Below, piece after piece: positions 53,601 through 64,000 of a stretch of 64,000 nt of DNA (its first letter is position 1; the number at the start of each line of letters is the position of its first letter). Source of the stretch: Eleginops maclovinus (lineage: Eukaryota > Chordata > Actinopteri > Perciformes > Eleginopidae). The notes beneath the pieces were generated by a model. It ran no database searches and was not told the origin of the DNA. It worked only from the letters and a program-made list of their open reading frames with translations. Location of the stretch: the NCBI RefSeq assembly GCF_036324505.1, contig NC_086351.1, positions 6,628,001-6,692,000 of the forward strand, read 5' to 3'. The translations under genes and the position numbers were made by a program.

Positions 53601-56600
53601 ATGAGAGTTTCGCTGACGCTGCTCCACATTTTCAGGAAGTACTTTATGGTGGTGTGGGATTTGTGGGAAATGTTGGCTTCCACATAGGGTCGCATCGTTG
53701 CTCCACATGCTATCAACCTGAAAGGAGAAGATTCGAACATTGGCTGCTAGGATATATCAACAAACATCTATTTGGATAACCAGATTTATGCCTGTCCTCT
53801 TAAATTGAAACCTTGAAACCTAAACAATGTTGTATGAAGCCAAGTAACATTCATATTTAAATGCTAAAGGAGGAAGTTGTGGTTTGAATGAATCATCATC
53901 AACAGTGATATATTTTTTACACATATATTGTAAACATGTGGAATCAACAAAAATGTCTTCCTCCGTGTCAGGTGACCACTTCTCTATTCCATTCTGGTCA
54001 CAGGCAATATGTCTATGTCAAACATTTGGAGGCCCTGAAATGAATGCTATTCATGGCAAGTAAGCTGCAGCAGCTGCTCAGCGGTCAACCGCATTCAAAC
54101 TCCATGTCCATATTGGTTTGGTTTGCAAGGCTTTGGAGGAACGATGACAGGAATTCAAAGCAGCAGGCAGTTTCACATCTACTTTATAAACACCACTAGT
54201 TTTGACAGAGAAGTGCCCCAGGCTTCAGAAAGGATTGTCCTTGAAGCGTCATATCCTTCGACCCTGAGTCAGAGGGGAGACTCAGTATATCATCACTTCC
54301 TGTCTGCAACATCAATAACTCCTAGCACCTTAAACAGATAAAGGATCGCAACGTACTGCAGGAGCTGATGAGAAACAGCATGTCAGAGAAAATTGGGATG
54401 CTTATAAATCAAGGTTTGGTTAAAGTGATGTTGGGATCAGATGAATTTATTATACCACTGGGAATACAGAGTGTAATGTGCCGCGGTGTACAGCTAAGTT
54501 ACTGTTATATATAGATTTTTCATTAGGTGGCAAGGCTGATATTGACCGGGACATCTCATCACTGAGGAAAGATCAACATACTACAAACATGTAGTCCAAG
54601 AGGGATGTTGCTGAAACAGCTGGAGTATTTCCTAGAGAGCGCATGACACACTGGACATGTGTAAAAATCAAACCTGTATAAAGGAGCTCACAGGGTATAG
54701 AAAAGGACTTAAGGACTATGGGACAAACAATGCTAACCATGCATGGTCTCAGAACAGGATTTACAAGACGTCTACTGCATTCATACACTACTGATTTGTG
54801 CTCTGGGGTTTTAATCTTTCCTAAAGTTGCTTGGATAAGTGCTGTGGTGTCAAAAACAGTTAACCGCGGTAAACAAATGAAACATGAGATAAAACTCATT
54901 AATTTACTCTAGAAATGTCAGTGCTTTTTGTTGAAATTTGGTCAAAAAAGAAAGGTGACGATCCTAAATTGCACACTACTTTGGAATAGATAAGTGGTTG
55001 TAAAGGGACATTTGAGTTGTACAACAATAGAAACCAAACTTACGCCATGATTCCAGAGAGGTGGAACATCTCCGCTGACAGGTAGGCCATGTAGCTGTAC
55101 ACAAAGACAAAAAGTGGCTCTATGACACGCACATGGGAGGTGAAGCGGGAGGTGAAGGCGGCCAGGATCCCATAGATGGCTCCCACCAGAATGCCACCCA
55201 ATGCGACCACCAGGAAGGAGATGATTCCCAGGAAACCGTCCATCACCGTGACTTTGCCAGCACCTGAATACTCCTCAAACAGGTGGTACAACACCTAAGA
55301 AAGGATGAGCAGATGAGTGTAAGAGTTATTAGAAATAAAGCAACGGGGGAGGGACAGTTTTAAAAAAAATCGTGTGGCTGTTGATTCTCTGACTGAGATC
55401 AAAAGAGGAACCAAGATTAAAGACGTCATGATGGACTAAAAATCCTAGAGAGTCTCATTATGGGAATACATGTATGACAGACATAATGTGATGCCATGCA
55501 GGATCCTCATGCAGATGACTGCCAAATGCTTTAAGGCCGATGAGCTCTGCTCGAGCTTTCAGTTGAGCCTCGACTCAAACCTGCCCGTGCCAATGATGGC
55601 CCAGTGCCGTCTAGCTTGTTAAAGCGTGCATAGAAGCCAAATTCTTAGATGAATATGACCGAGAGACAGCGGCCCATGGTGAATGAGCATGGTTATCAAA
55701 ATACTTGGCAAAGTATTAACTTACATAAGTGTAGTGATAGTTCCTGTCAGAAACAAAGCTTATGGAAACTTAAGTCAGTGCCTGGCAATGCTATGATGCT
55801 AGCGCTGTAACTTTATACCGTAGTGGTGCCGTTTGAGAACAGGCCGGCTGCTGTGCTGCGAGTCGAGGACAATTGAGTGGTGACAGACTAGTCAGTTGAT
55901 CAGTAGCTGAGTGTTGACAGATTCAGTCCAAGGTTACAACAAAATGTATATATTTGTACTTTTAATATGAAAGAAATCTGATAACAGCACACAAACGAAA
56001 GACGTCTGAGCTATACTGAACTATTTTAATTTGCGTCAATAAGAATCCATCTTTGTAAAACAAATATCTTGATGATGTGTTTCAGGGGGGGAATATCTTA
56101 TATTTCTCTGGAGAGCCGAGTAAAAACTGCCATCCAATTAGGGCTGTTCTAATAACATAGGAGCTCCTCCGGGATACAACCAAAGGTTTACATCCCAGCA
56201 TATCGTACGTATTCTTGACAGAGAGCTGCCTGTTATCTACCAGCTTACCTTATTGGAGAATCGATAAAACAATTAATGCTTTGTCTCTTAATAAAGGGAC
56301 GTATTATACTCTGCTACCAGCCACACCCTTCCTGTGGTGCTCACTCACCACAGTGACAGCATCGTTGAGCAGAGACTCTCCAAACACCAGGATGTGCAAC
56401 AGTTCATTGATGTGGATCTCCTCAAACACAGCCAGCACGGCCACGGGGTCCACAGCGGAGATGATGGAGCCGAACAGCAGACAGGGCAGCAGCTCGATGT
56501 TGTGAAGGATGGATGGGTTGGCCGGCTGGATCTGACACACAGCGTACAGCAGACCCCCGATGAAGAAGGCGTTCCACAAGGTCCCCACCACAGCAAACAT

Positions 56601-56821
56601 CAGGATGGTGCCCAGGTTCTCCATGAAGGGCCGGATGGGCAGGAAGTAGCCAGCATCGAGGATGATGGGCGGCAGCAGGCAGAGGAAGAACAAACGGGAG
56701 TCCAGCACCGGGGGGACGTCTTCTCCAGCTAGTTTGATGAGCCCCCCCACAAGCAGACCCACGGTGATCAACAGGCAGCTCTCTGGCACAATGCCGGATA
56801 GACGAGGAATCAGGTGGAACC
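41393..56821 (-). CDS. slc9a1: slc9a1: Na+/H+ exchanger 1 (NHE1), coding exons 2-12, 5' partial
   Basis: This plasma-membrane exchanger swaps external Na+ for internal H+ to control cell pH and volume. Eleven exons match human NHE1 in order and phase: 56349-56821, 55044-55294, 53500-53717, 51596-51798, 47873-47962, 45805-45875, 45198-45374, 44111-44240, 43498-43599, 42805-42886 and 41393-41688; an extra 57-nt exon lies at 42487-42543. Without it the visible protein is 697 residues from the split Gly118 (human numbering), against 698 in human. The transport core, CHP-binding helix, basic lipid-binding stretches, calmodulin region, calcineurin motifs and the RCLSDPGP C-terminal motif are all recognisable. 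Exon 1 is not found and should lie beyond the right edge. Trout-type beta-NHE PKA sites (RR-x-S) are not seen, but a/b paralogue is not resolved. Confidence 0.97.
41966..42290. mobile_element. non-autonomous DNA transposon (MITE) in slc9a1 intron
   Basis: The left end reads AGGTTCAGTGTGTTGGATTT and the right end, inverted, reads AGGTTCAGTGTGTAGGATTT, a 20-bp terminal inverted repeat with one mismatch. The interior includes AGTGCCATCTAGTGGTGAGG, typical of a common fish element of this type (general knowledge). Length is 325 bp with no coding capacity. A clean target duplication was not found, so the superfamily is left open. Confidence 0.7.
41989..42000 (-). promoter_or_regulatory. CTCF core motif match carried by the MITE
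   Basis: The minus strand reads CCACTAGATGGC, a full match to CCASYAGRKGGC. It is part of the transposon's own sequence, so other copies in the genome may carry the same site. Binding is inference. Confidence 0.3.
42487..42543 (-). CDS. slc9a1: slc9a1 57-nt probable cassette exon (19 residues)
   Basis: The exon is bounded by ATTTTAG and GTATGT, is 57 bases long and keeps the frame whether used or not. It encodes [19 protein letters not shown], hydrophilic and without a known domain. It sits exactly at the junction that in human NHE1 falls within RIGS(703)DP: skipping gives RLAS-DP, inclusion gives RLAS-GKDSD. Human NHE1 has no counterpart to these residues, and without it the exon count and protein length match human. 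The acceptor pyrimidine tract (GTGTGTGGTTTCATTTTAG) is weaker than in the flanking exons, which fits optional use. It could instead be constitutive in this lineage, or an unused pseudo-exon. Confidence 0.72.
42805..42886 (-). CDS. slc9a1: slc9a1 coding exon 11
   Basis: Acceptor TTTTCCCAG, donor TCAG|GTAAAC, 82 bases, ending after the first base of a codon. It encodes [18 protein letters not shown] and then [13 protein letters not shown] is the LxVP-type calcineurin contact known in human NHE1, and the final RLAS matches RIGS703, the p90RSK target. Confidence 0.96.
42887..43497 (-). other. slc9a1: slc9a1 intron 10
   Basis: A 611-base intron. An octamer ATTTGCAT occurs at 43125-43132 on the plus strand (POU-type motif, probably chance). 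No repeat or exon is recognised. Confidence 0.85.
43498..43599 (-). CDS. slc9a1: slc9a1 coding exon 10
   Basis: An exact 34-codon exon, [13 protein letters not shown] onwards, with acceptor CTCTCAG and donor AAG|GTATGA. It forms the second half of the calmodulin-binding region and the helix that follows. The helix ([14 protein letters not shown]) is more diverged from human (MLLRRQKARQLEQK) but keeps its basic/acidic pattern. Confidence 0.96.
43600..44110 (-). other. slc9a1: slc9a1 intron 9
   Basis: A 511-base AT-rich intron. A 61-codon plus-strand frame here has no similarity I recognise. Nothing else is seen. Confidence 0.8.
44111..44240 (-). CDS. slc9a1: slc9a1 coding exon 9
   Basis: Acceptor ATTCTCAG, donor AGG|GTAACA. 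It encodes [16 protein letters not shown], a Pro/Ala/Lys-rich linker that differs from human, then the conserved [18 protein letters not shown], the first half of the calmodulin-binding region. The first base completes the Gln codon of exon 8. Confidence 0.96.
44241..45197 (-). other. slc9a1: slc9a1 intron 8
   Basis: A 957-base intron with no recognised repeat, RNA gene or exon. Confidence 0.8.
45198..45374 (-). CDS. slc9a1: slc9a1 coding exon 8
   Basis: Acceptor CCACTCCAG, donor CA|GTAAGT. It encodes [20 protein letters not shown] and then [25 protein letters not shown]. The basic part corresponds to the human ezrin/lipid-binding and cytoskeletal anchoring segment. It ends [10 protein letters not shown] as in human (SAVSTVSMQ), with one extra residue. 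Confidence 0.97.
45375..45804 (-). other. slc9a1: slc9a1 intron 7
   Basis: A 430-base intron. Nothing is recognised apart from splice sites. Confidence 0.8.
45805..45875 (-). CDS. slc9a1: slc9a1 coding exon 7
   Basis: A short 71-base exon (acceptor ATTCCCAG, donor ACAA|GTATGG). It encodes [20 protein letters not shown] and [17 protein letters not shown] is the amphipathic helix that binds the obligatory cofactor CHP, identical to human. Confidence 0.97.
45876..47872 (-). other. slc9a1: slc9a1 intron 6
   Basis: A 1997-base intron. It contains a CTCF-like site at 47387-47398. Short open frames have no recognised similarity. Confidence 0.8.
47387..47398 (+). promoter_or_regulatory. CTCF-like motif in slc9a1 intron 6
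   Basis: The sequence CCAGTAGGTGGA matches the core CCASYAGRKGGC except for the last base. It is weaker than the two other CTCF-core matches in the window. Confidence 0.2.
47873..47962 (-). CDS. slc9a1: slc9a1 coding exon 6
   Basis: An exact 30-codon exon (acceptor TTTGTGCAG, donor CAG|GTACGA), [13 protein letters not shown] to INEEIHTQ. It links the last membrane segment to the cytosolic tail. KKKQEAKR corresponds to the juxtamembrane basic cluster of human NHE1 involved in PIP2 binding. Confidence 0.97.
48403..49308. mobile_element. non-autonomous hAT-type transposon, 906 bp
   Basis: The left end begins TAGGGATGCACCGAT and the right end, inverted, begins TAGGGATGCACCAAT. Subterminal ATCGGCCGATNTTA motifs recur near both ends. 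The flanking 8-mers GTGCAAAG and GAGCAAAG differ at one base and look like the 8-bp target duplication expected of hAT elements. The interior has two direct copies of GTTTATGCTTTGCT (near 48513 and 48539) and a foldback segment. A 119-codon plus-strand frame inside (48823-49182) shows no transposase similarity I recognise, so the element is probably mobilised in trans. Confidence 0.8.
48728..48871. repeat. GTACCATGGTAC foldback (inverted repeat) inside the hAT element
   Basis: An arm at 48728-48774 (ACCATGGTACATGTACCAC ... GATAGTACCATGGTA) is repeated inverted at 48826-48871. The arms are roughly 85% alike by eye over about 46 bases, with a loop of about 50 bases. The 12-bp palindrome GTACCATGGTAC and its variants recur several times within the arms. 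Confidence 0.75.
51596..51798 (-). CDS. slc9a1: slc9a1 coding exon 5
   Basis: Acceptor CTTCCCAG, donor CAG|GTATGC, 203 bases. It encodes [16 protein letters not shown], then [19 protein letters not shown] and the last membrane helices ([17 protein letters not shown]). [12 protein letters not shown], with its conserved Arg (human Arg440 region), is the signature of the pH-sensing and ion-transport helices of plasma-membrane NHEs. Confidence 0.97.
51799..53499 (-). other. slc9a1: slc9a1 intron 4
   Basis: A 1701-base intron whose donor is the less usual ATAG|GTCAGC. No repeat or additional exon is recognised. Confidence 0.8.
53500..53717 (-). CDS. slc9a1: slc9a1 coding exon 4
   Basis: Acceptor CCTTTCAG. 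It encodes [20 protein letters not shown], then [20 protein letters not shown] and the next membrane span ending [24 protein letters not shown] is essentially identical to human. The extracellular loop [11 protein letters not shown] varies from human (VAGSHHWNWTF). Confidence 0.97.
53718..55043 (-). other. slc9a1: slc9a1 intron 3
   Basis: A 1326-base intron. A 108-codon minus-strand frame at 54573-54899 lies in it but has no NHE similarity and no matching splice phase, so it is not called. Nothing else is recognised. Confidence 0.8.
55044..55294 (-). CDS. slc9a1: slc9a1 coding exon 3
   Basis: Acceptor TTTCTTAG, donor GC|GTAAGT. It encodes [20 protein letters not shown], then [20 protein letters not shown] and [22 protein letters not shown]. 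The exon starts with a GTG valine codon at a splice junction, not with a start codon. The loop [11 protein letters not shown] is the most diverged part compared with human (ANYEHVGIVDI). Confidence 0.97.
55295..56348 (-). other. slc9a1: slc9a1 intron 2
   Basis: A 1054-base intron with no recognised repeat or exon. Confidence 0.8.
56349..56821 (-). CDS. slc9a1: slc9a1 coding exon 2
   Basis: Acceptor TTTTCCCAG, donor GTG|GTGAGT. The 473-base exon starts with the last two bases of the codon for Gly118 (human numbering). It encodes [17 protein letters not shown] through [43 protein letters not shown] and [12 protein letters not shown]. The acidic residues of the transport site (Glu262 and Asp267 in FGESLLND) and Asp172 are kept. 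The drug-binding stretch reads FFLC where human has FFLF. Reading through the donor gives a false C-terminus SEHHRKG. Confidence 0.98.
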
Positions 56822-59800
56822 CTGGGAAAATGGACGAGACAGAGGGATAGAATGCATGTTTGGATAGGGACAGGAGGAAGGAAATTACCTGGAAATGAAT
56901 CTTCCATAGGCCTTAACAGTATTTGTGAGAGTTTGTTTGTCTCCGTCTGAGTCATGAGTGATGTTAGGATTAACTGGAATTTCACCCGTTGGTTTTCCAA
57001 CTAAATGAAACAAACACAACTGCTCAATTGAATACTAGCCAAGGAAAACATTAGAAGAGCAATCAGTTGTGACATACCACACTTAACTGAGTACTTGGGT
57101 GAAAGGAATAGCTAGTGCATGTGAAGTTTTTGCAAATCAATGGAAATACAGCAGAGATTAGTATTCTCCATCGCTAAAGTTTGCAGGAAATGCAGAGGGA
57201 AATACTTCAGATTTCTATGTAGGCCGTGCAGACATGTCAGAGCTTGCGTGATATCTCTTGTTAAATTTGACTACCATCTAAAACAAGAACGCTTTTAAAG
57301 AACTGATATTCTAAACAGGGAATTTACATAATAACAGTGGTTCTTTGTTGTAGATGTAGGCTGGGAAAAGAACAAACGCACTGTATGTTGTGTAGTTATT
57401 GGTGTGACTAGCTAAAACAATGGCATTGCGAATTCTTGGAAGGAAAAAATGGAAATGATATGCAAAACGGTTATCGTAGACAGATCTCACACGACATGTT
57501 CAGCACGTCTAGGCTGCCATGATCCTAAATGCAGAAGACTAAATAATAACAAGCTGTAAGTTAAAAGAGAACCTTACAGCTTCACTTTGTTCCACATCAC
57601 TGAAATACCCTTCTGAAATTGGCTATTGCTTGAGGCTGCTTGACTCACGAGTTACAGCACAAACAACTATGGAAGGATTCCTGAACAATGATTAATGTTA
57701 TGCTTTACAAGCACTTACTGCCTGACAAATGACATTAAAAAGCCACTCTTTTTGTCTGACAAGTAAACGTGTGAACAGAAAAAAACTTCACTCCTGGGCT
57801 GCTGTGAGCTTTCACATGAAAATATAAAACACGGTTTCATGATGTGACGGGAACTGCAGCCTGTGCATAAACAGTCAACCAAAGAAGATGAAAGACTTCA
57901 AAGAGAGAGCAGCACGTGTCCCATAGTGTGAAGTCTTTCCGGCTTTATTTACTGTACACTGCAGCAGCACGCTGACATGCCATTCTGCAGCTGGTCCTGT
58001 AGCAGCTGACTGCATGCTGCATTAACACTGAGGCACAAACACACGGGGAAATATGAACCGAAACATGCTACATGCTCACACAGGCTAAACAAGCTTATAG
58101 GGGTAGAGAAGGACTCATAGTAGATTGCATATCATTAAATAAATATTCTGTCAGCACTGTAAATATTTATGCCACGTCAATTTGACACTTTTTCCCCATT
58201 TCATAGTGAAGTGCAACATGGCTCATGTGAGAAATGGCACATGCTTTGCATTATATTCAAAAAGGGATTTAATGACCTTGTGACTGACATGACAAGACCT
58301 GTATTTGTGCAATAAGGGTGTGTTTCTATTAGAGATTGATTTGATCCATGCCACCATGTAGTTCTTCACATCCGCCCCAAGCTACAGCCACTACATGTAA
58401 ATATTCTTTCCACCACCCCTTATGATTTTAGATGTAAATGATGAACACATTTTAACCCTTGAAGCTGGTACAAGCTTGAATGAAAAGCACACATGCAAAA
58501 ATATCCATAAGCAGCAGAGCTAAAAAGCTGAAGCTCCTCAGGACAAGGGTGTATGGTGACAGCAGCAGCACCATATGGCACTGGAGTCACGGAGAGAGGC
58601 AGGCAGGCACGGCTCAGGCCTGCTCCACTTCGCTTCTGTTGAGCACAATGAGGGTGGCGCTCAGCTAATTAATATTCACTAATGAGCTGTTTGCTATGTC
58701 ATGATCAGGCCTTGCACAAATGCTGCCAGTATATAAGAATTACCACTGAGTAAACAGATCATTAATTATAAAGACATACAAACTGGAAATATATTTAATC
58801 TGTATTAGATCATTTCAATATAGCAGGGTTTTGCCATTACAGTATGTGCATCTGTGGGAATACAGGACATTTAAGGAAAGGGGATGTGTGTTTTTACCCA
58901 GGCAGCTTGAGGACAACACTATTAGTGTTTCAGCACACAAACCTAACAGGAGCATGTCTGTGGATTATGCAGCTGCATGCGACTGGAGCCCAGGAGCTTT
59001 GAGGAAAGATAGTAAAGAGGTCTTTCTTTTACGGTCTAAGGAGGCCTAATTCCCGCTCGTCGAGATGTCAGAGAGCGAGTTCTCTTTTCATGTCAATGCA
59101 CTTTATTACAAAACATGCACCACCCACTACTCCGCCGAGGGTCAGCAGGAAGGTGGTTTAACAAAGATATTCTGTGATAGCTGCTGGAAACACAACAGAA
59201 ACATTTTCCCCCTAAATGCTTTCGAAGCAGGATGTGAATTCCATAGCTAGTTTTAACACAATCCAAAGCACTCTGTTATTTAGAAAAGTGCTTCAAGGTT
59301 CTATCAGGAGGTTTCAAATAAGGGCTAATTTAGCACTCTAATGTCCACAAAATCTTAACCCCCTATGGACACTGTTACATAATTAAGAAGATATGTCTAA
59401 GTGTATGAGACATCAACACTGTAGAGATCTCTGTTCGGCGTGGGGGACACCGGCTCACACAGGTGGGCCTGCACAGCTCCAGCAAGCTAATTGGCTCCCA
59501 GCTGAACAGAAAAGATAACAATCACAGGCCGTCAGAAGGAAAATTTTAACCCATGGCAGTATTTTTCACAATGATACCAGTAACTGAGAGGCAATATCTG
59601 TTTATCACATTGCTTTATTACAAATGCGTGAAAACAATTTAATGATTTCATGCATGTGCATGATGTCTGCGACCCTATCCATTTAGCATTCTCTTTAACA
59701 AGGTAAGTCTGTTATAAGTTGACCCGAGGGAAGCAGATGTCAATGCAAACAACAGTGGTGTGACATGGGATCCAGAGAAACACGATCTGCAAACAAAGAG

Positions 59801-62800
59801 CAGTTACCGCTACACGTCAGACCTCGAGGGGCCTTGTGCTCTACATTTGTGAGCAAACGTGTTGCATATGTATGATATCGGGCAGCGGGGTTGCACTGCT
59901 CTAGAAACAGGAAGGGGAAACATCCTCTGTAACAGCTGACTCAAGTGGTTAAAACTGAGAGTAACTGAACTCATGAAATGTACCTAAGAATAACTCGTAG
60001 CCTCATTGTGTACTTCAATCCTAATAGTTGAGTGAAAACAGCTACAGTGCATGGACAGAAACAGAGAATAGAATGAAACAAATAAACAACTTAACCAGAA
60101 ACACATGCATATTTTCAGCAATACCCACATGGACTACTACCACAGGGTATAAACAAATCAATACACCCAAAACTGAATCTACAGTGAGCCACTGAGGAGC
60201 CAAAGGGAGGACTTCCGCTCATGCGCAATGTTTCTGTTGGACTAACGAAAGAAGTTCCCATACATCAAAGCGGTAGAAAAAGAAACATGTATAACTGGAT
60301 CCAGACGGTGGCATGGAAAATTAAGAGGGGGTATTATTAGAGGAGAAGGACTCCCATGATCCCTTGTGTTAAGTGTGACCAGTGACTTTAACTATAGGAC
60401 CTGAGCCAGGGTGCTTTTGGCTCTGAGCCTTTACTCCCTGAATCATGATCCATAAATAGCAGCCCTGTGATCTGGCATTAAAAAGTACAATCAGGCAATA
60501 AAAATGAAAGTCATTGAAAGTCATATGGAAACTTTTATAAGCAATTATAACCTGTTGGGATTTTCCTGTCAAGGTTATCGTGGCAAATTGAACATTACAA
60601 AAGTTCATATATTTCATAACATAGCAATTTAGTCTCAGGCTAACCCCAGCAGAAGATGTTTAATCATTCTGGATGAGCAAGCTCTGCAAAGAAAGCCATT
60701 TACACACTTCAATAAAAAAGATGGGCAGTGAAGTCCTTGAGGGGGACAAAAAGGAGCACACAGGTCCTGACTGGATGGATTCAACAGATTACTGCTGGAA
60801 CCTCGAGCAGAGAACGACACTCTAAATGACCAATTATCATTCATGGAGGACCAGGAGGGACAAGTGGAGATTATGCATTATGCGTAACAAGGATGAGAAT
60901 GAGCAGAAAAGCAATTTCAGTATCAATACGGACACTTCTAAATGTAAGAAATCTCAACACATCCAGGGCCCGGTACAAAAAGCTTGGAGAAGGGGAATTT
61001 AAATGTCCAACTTAGGCTGGTGGCAAGGTGGTGACTGTGAACACATTCCTAAGTCTCTCAAGCATGACTCCAATAATGGCCTTTAGTGCTCATCAAGTGA
61101 AGAGCCATAAGAGCGGATAAGATAAGTGAAGAGGAGGGCAGCACACTTCAAAGAACAACTGACAGAACACAACTTCCCTGCTGTCAAGACATATGTTTGA
61201 CAGAGTGCGCTGAATAGAAGAAACTTATGAAAGGATTGTAATGCCCGCAGATCCTTGAAATTTAAGATCAGGCGGTTCATCCTGGCTTCTTGTCAATAAT
61301 GGCAGGCGCTGTGTCTTGACTCCCCCCTGGGAGTGTTCATGCAGCAAGGTTGTTGAAAAGCAGCAAAGGGTAAGAGCTCTTTCACTCCTGCATGTGTACC
61401 CAGTGTCAGCACCGCCTGGTACCTGCTACACACAATCATTCCCAACGCCAAGAACTGTGTCCTGTTGCCAGGTTACTAATTGTACACGGCTGGCAACCAA
61501 ACTACGCTGGACCAAGCATGAACAAAAGAGAGAAAATATTTAAACATTTACTTAGATAAAGAAAAAAGATTATCAATGATACGTCTTTCCTTCTTTTTCA
61601 AAAAGATGTAATACTGGTTAGCCTGTTTTCCACCCACATACCATACGGTGTTTACAGAAACACATTTATTTAATTTGGTGTTTGCCTTACCAACAGAGCT
61701 CTTTAAACAAAAAAAGTCAATATGAGTCATTGTGGAATGATTTGATTCACATGGCTGTGCTCCTCGAGGTGCTTTTGCAACACTAGTGTTGGTTTAAATG
61801 ATTAGAAATGTCCTGTGACTGGGATATTTCATCAGGAACCCTGTCGCCATATATGCACAATACTACCGGCTCACACAGGTTACTGCCATAATTAATAATG
61901 TGTTTTATCCTAATTAATAAGCAACATCTTTCACTATAGCTTCTGATTGGAGTATAATTAGTGCCGGTTTCAAATGTCTGTTAGAGTACTGTACACTGAA
62001 AAGGTACGAAAGTTTTAGGCTTCAGAGGGGCACAAAATAAGAAGTTACTACCAGCTGATTCACCTTTACTGCTAGTTGCCTCATTTCATGGAGACCTCAA
62101 ATCCTGGATCTACCCTTGAAACAGATATCGACGTCATTGGCCACCACTAATTGCTATTATATTCTTCGCTTCTGACAGCTAAAAAGGTGATTACTGCTTG
62201 CAACCCTGTGAAGCATGCAGAGAATGGCTGACAATCAAACCAATCAATATTCATTGTTGCTTTAATGGACTTTAATATCTTGGACATCGACTATATATAG
62301 AATCATCTCGTTAAATATGCGGCAAAACATCTGTAAGATTCTCAGCCTGTACATTTCTTTCATTAAGAAGAACACCAAGACATTCAAGATAAAATGTAAA
62401 GCCTGAGAAACCTTTACTGAAGCTTTGCCAAGGGTGTGGTTTCCAAAGATATACCTCTAATCTTTCCCTCACAGGCTTTATTGATAAAGATAATATTATG
62501 GCCCTTATCTCCTAATGGGATTAACAAATCCTGTAACTTTGGACTCTACCTAACAAATGTAGTTTTACCTTAATTTTCCTAGGGTGAATCATATCGCTGC
62601 AAATTTAAGATGAAGTCAGTACTTTGTTTATTCTGGTGAACTGCTTTAAATGTGCATTACATTACCAAATATGTTGATTGAATTTTGAACAACAGGACAC
62701 ACTCTGTTCAAGAATCAGTATACTGGTGGTTTATTGTTCAATTTAGTGATACCGCATATGTCTCCCACCCTTGTTGCAATCAATTGTTGATAAAGCAATC

Positions 62801-64000
62801 TATGTGCAGGTGTCTTGGTGAACCATATACTGGGCATACAAACGGGCTTAACAATTGCAACATTGATGAAACTGTGTTACTAATGCAGTAATTGGTCTTA
62901 GAAAATCTATTTTACGGTCATAATCATGTCTTGTAATTAGAAAGACAAACACAATCTACAGCTTTGCAATTCATTAGGTGTAAGAAATAAAAAAAGACTG
63001 GCTTGGAACACAGGTAACACAACAACGTTACAGCAATATTTAACACTAAACGCCCAAGGAAGTGCAAAGACTAAATTCCCAATCAATATGTGCTTTATTT
63101 AACGTTCACACAGAAACCCTTTTCTCAGTTCATGTTTTCAAAATCTGCACTTATACGCCCACTACTATACCTTTTGACCCGAGTGAACCCATGCCGACCC
63201 AGAAATGTATGTGTAAAGTCTTCTGCATTTCCCTGTATGTCACTTCCTCATCTACTGTACGTATAACGGACAAAACAGAGAACAACCAATAACCTGACTG
63301 TTCTACAAAGATCTGTAGGTACTTCTACTTTGACTGAACAGCTTTCTCTTTCAGAGATTTGAGTAAAGGATACTGTCATTTTGTGCTGTAGCAACCTGAA
63401 ATTAAGAATACTACAGGTCAGTTAATCATTAACAAATCCTGCGTTGATAATAATCAGTTCAGTTCAAAATGTTTGTTTAAAAAAGTCCATATCATAGCCT
63501 CAAAAAGGAGCTAAATATTGTTTTTCATTTACTTTGCCTTTGTTTAGCTGATACTCTCTCCCTTTTCTTTACTCTTAAGCATAGGAATAAGGTTCAGGTT
63601 GCAGTTCAACTCCCCCTCGAATTTCCCCACCGGGATTAATATAGGTACATCTTATTTTACTTTAACAAAAACTATACTCGGATAACAGCTACACTGTATG
63701 TAATAGTGTAAAATAAATCTTCTCTTCAAATTGTTTGGAGATTTTTGAATTATAAATGGATGCTGAGGCTAACTATACGTGTAATACATGTTACAGCGAT
63801 CTGATAAAAGTACGGAATACTGGTACCAAGCACCTTCAAACACACAAAGACAATTACAAAAAGGTGTGTCTTACTCCCACAAGTTTTACTAGTGAATATA
63901 ATCAGATCTGACCAAACTGAAAGGTCAACATTCAAGTTGGTACCTGGTGGATATTTGATGAGTCCATAAACTATTATTAGTATAACCTCCTAAAACATTG
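56822..64000 (-). other. slc9a1: slc9a1 intron 1 (partial, runs off the right edge)
   Basis: Upstream of exon 2 I looked on the minus strand for exon 1, which in human ends in TPFEISLWILLACLMKIG, and did not find it. So at least 7.2 kb of this is intron 1. No repeat, RNA gene or other exon is recognised; open frames are short and unlike any family I know. Confidence 0.75.

Noticed and set aside
54573..54899. 108-codon minus-strand frame in slc9a1 intron 3
   Set aside because: Exons 3 and 4 join in frame without it and it has no NHE similarity; possibly an old repeat or chance.
56422..57000. 192-codon and 83-codon minus-strand frames over slc9a1 exon 2
   Set aside because: They read the NHE1 exon in the wrong frame; the frame encoding [12 protein letters not shown] is the real one.

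Overview
The window is vertebrate nuclear DNA, most likely from a ray-finned (probably percomorph) fish. Genes are split by GT-AG introns, exons are sparse, (CA)n/(TG)n tracts are long, and several degenerate interspersed elements of kinds common in teleosts are present. There is no bacterial, organellar or viral gene content. Both genes found lie on the minus strand.

Layout. Positions 1-26853 are the start of a very long first intron of man1c1 (Golgi class I alpha-1,2-mannosidase IC). Only its first coding exon (26854-27390, 179 codons) is in the window; the catalytic-domain exons must lie left of base 1. A CpG- and G-run-rich stretch around 28020-28480 is the best candidate for its promoter or 5' UTR. 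Positions 27391-41392 are intergenic, with one long CA tract, a small hAT-like MITE, a degenerate teleost repeat and a CTCF-like site. Positions 41393-56821 hold coding exons 2 to 12 of slc9a1 (Na+/H+ exchanger NHE1), all with consistent reading phases. Exon 1 (start codon, first membrane segment) must lie right of base 64000, so 56822-64000 is intron 1.

Main finding. Between the slc9a1 exons matching human exons 11 and 12 there is an extra 57-nt exon (42487-42543) with AG/GT borders and a length divisible by three. Skipping it gives RARLAS-DPQAF, matching the human RARIGS(703)DP site phosphorylated by p90RSK and bound by 14-3-3. Including it inserts 19 residues directly after that serine and removes the DP. 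It also lengthens the linker between two calcineurin-docking motifs (LTVP and PTIQVD) from 30 to 49 residues. This looks like a cassette exon that could switch a regulatory site in the exchanger tail. A 325-bp MITE lies in the intron just downstream of it.

Other structure includes a 906-bp non-autonomous hAT-type element in slc9a1 intron 5 containing a palindromic GTACCATGGTAC hairpin, and three CTCF-core matches. The two genes have unrelated jobs (N-glycan trimming; pH and volume control). In human they share band 1p36.11, so their closeness here is a synteny observation, not a functional one.
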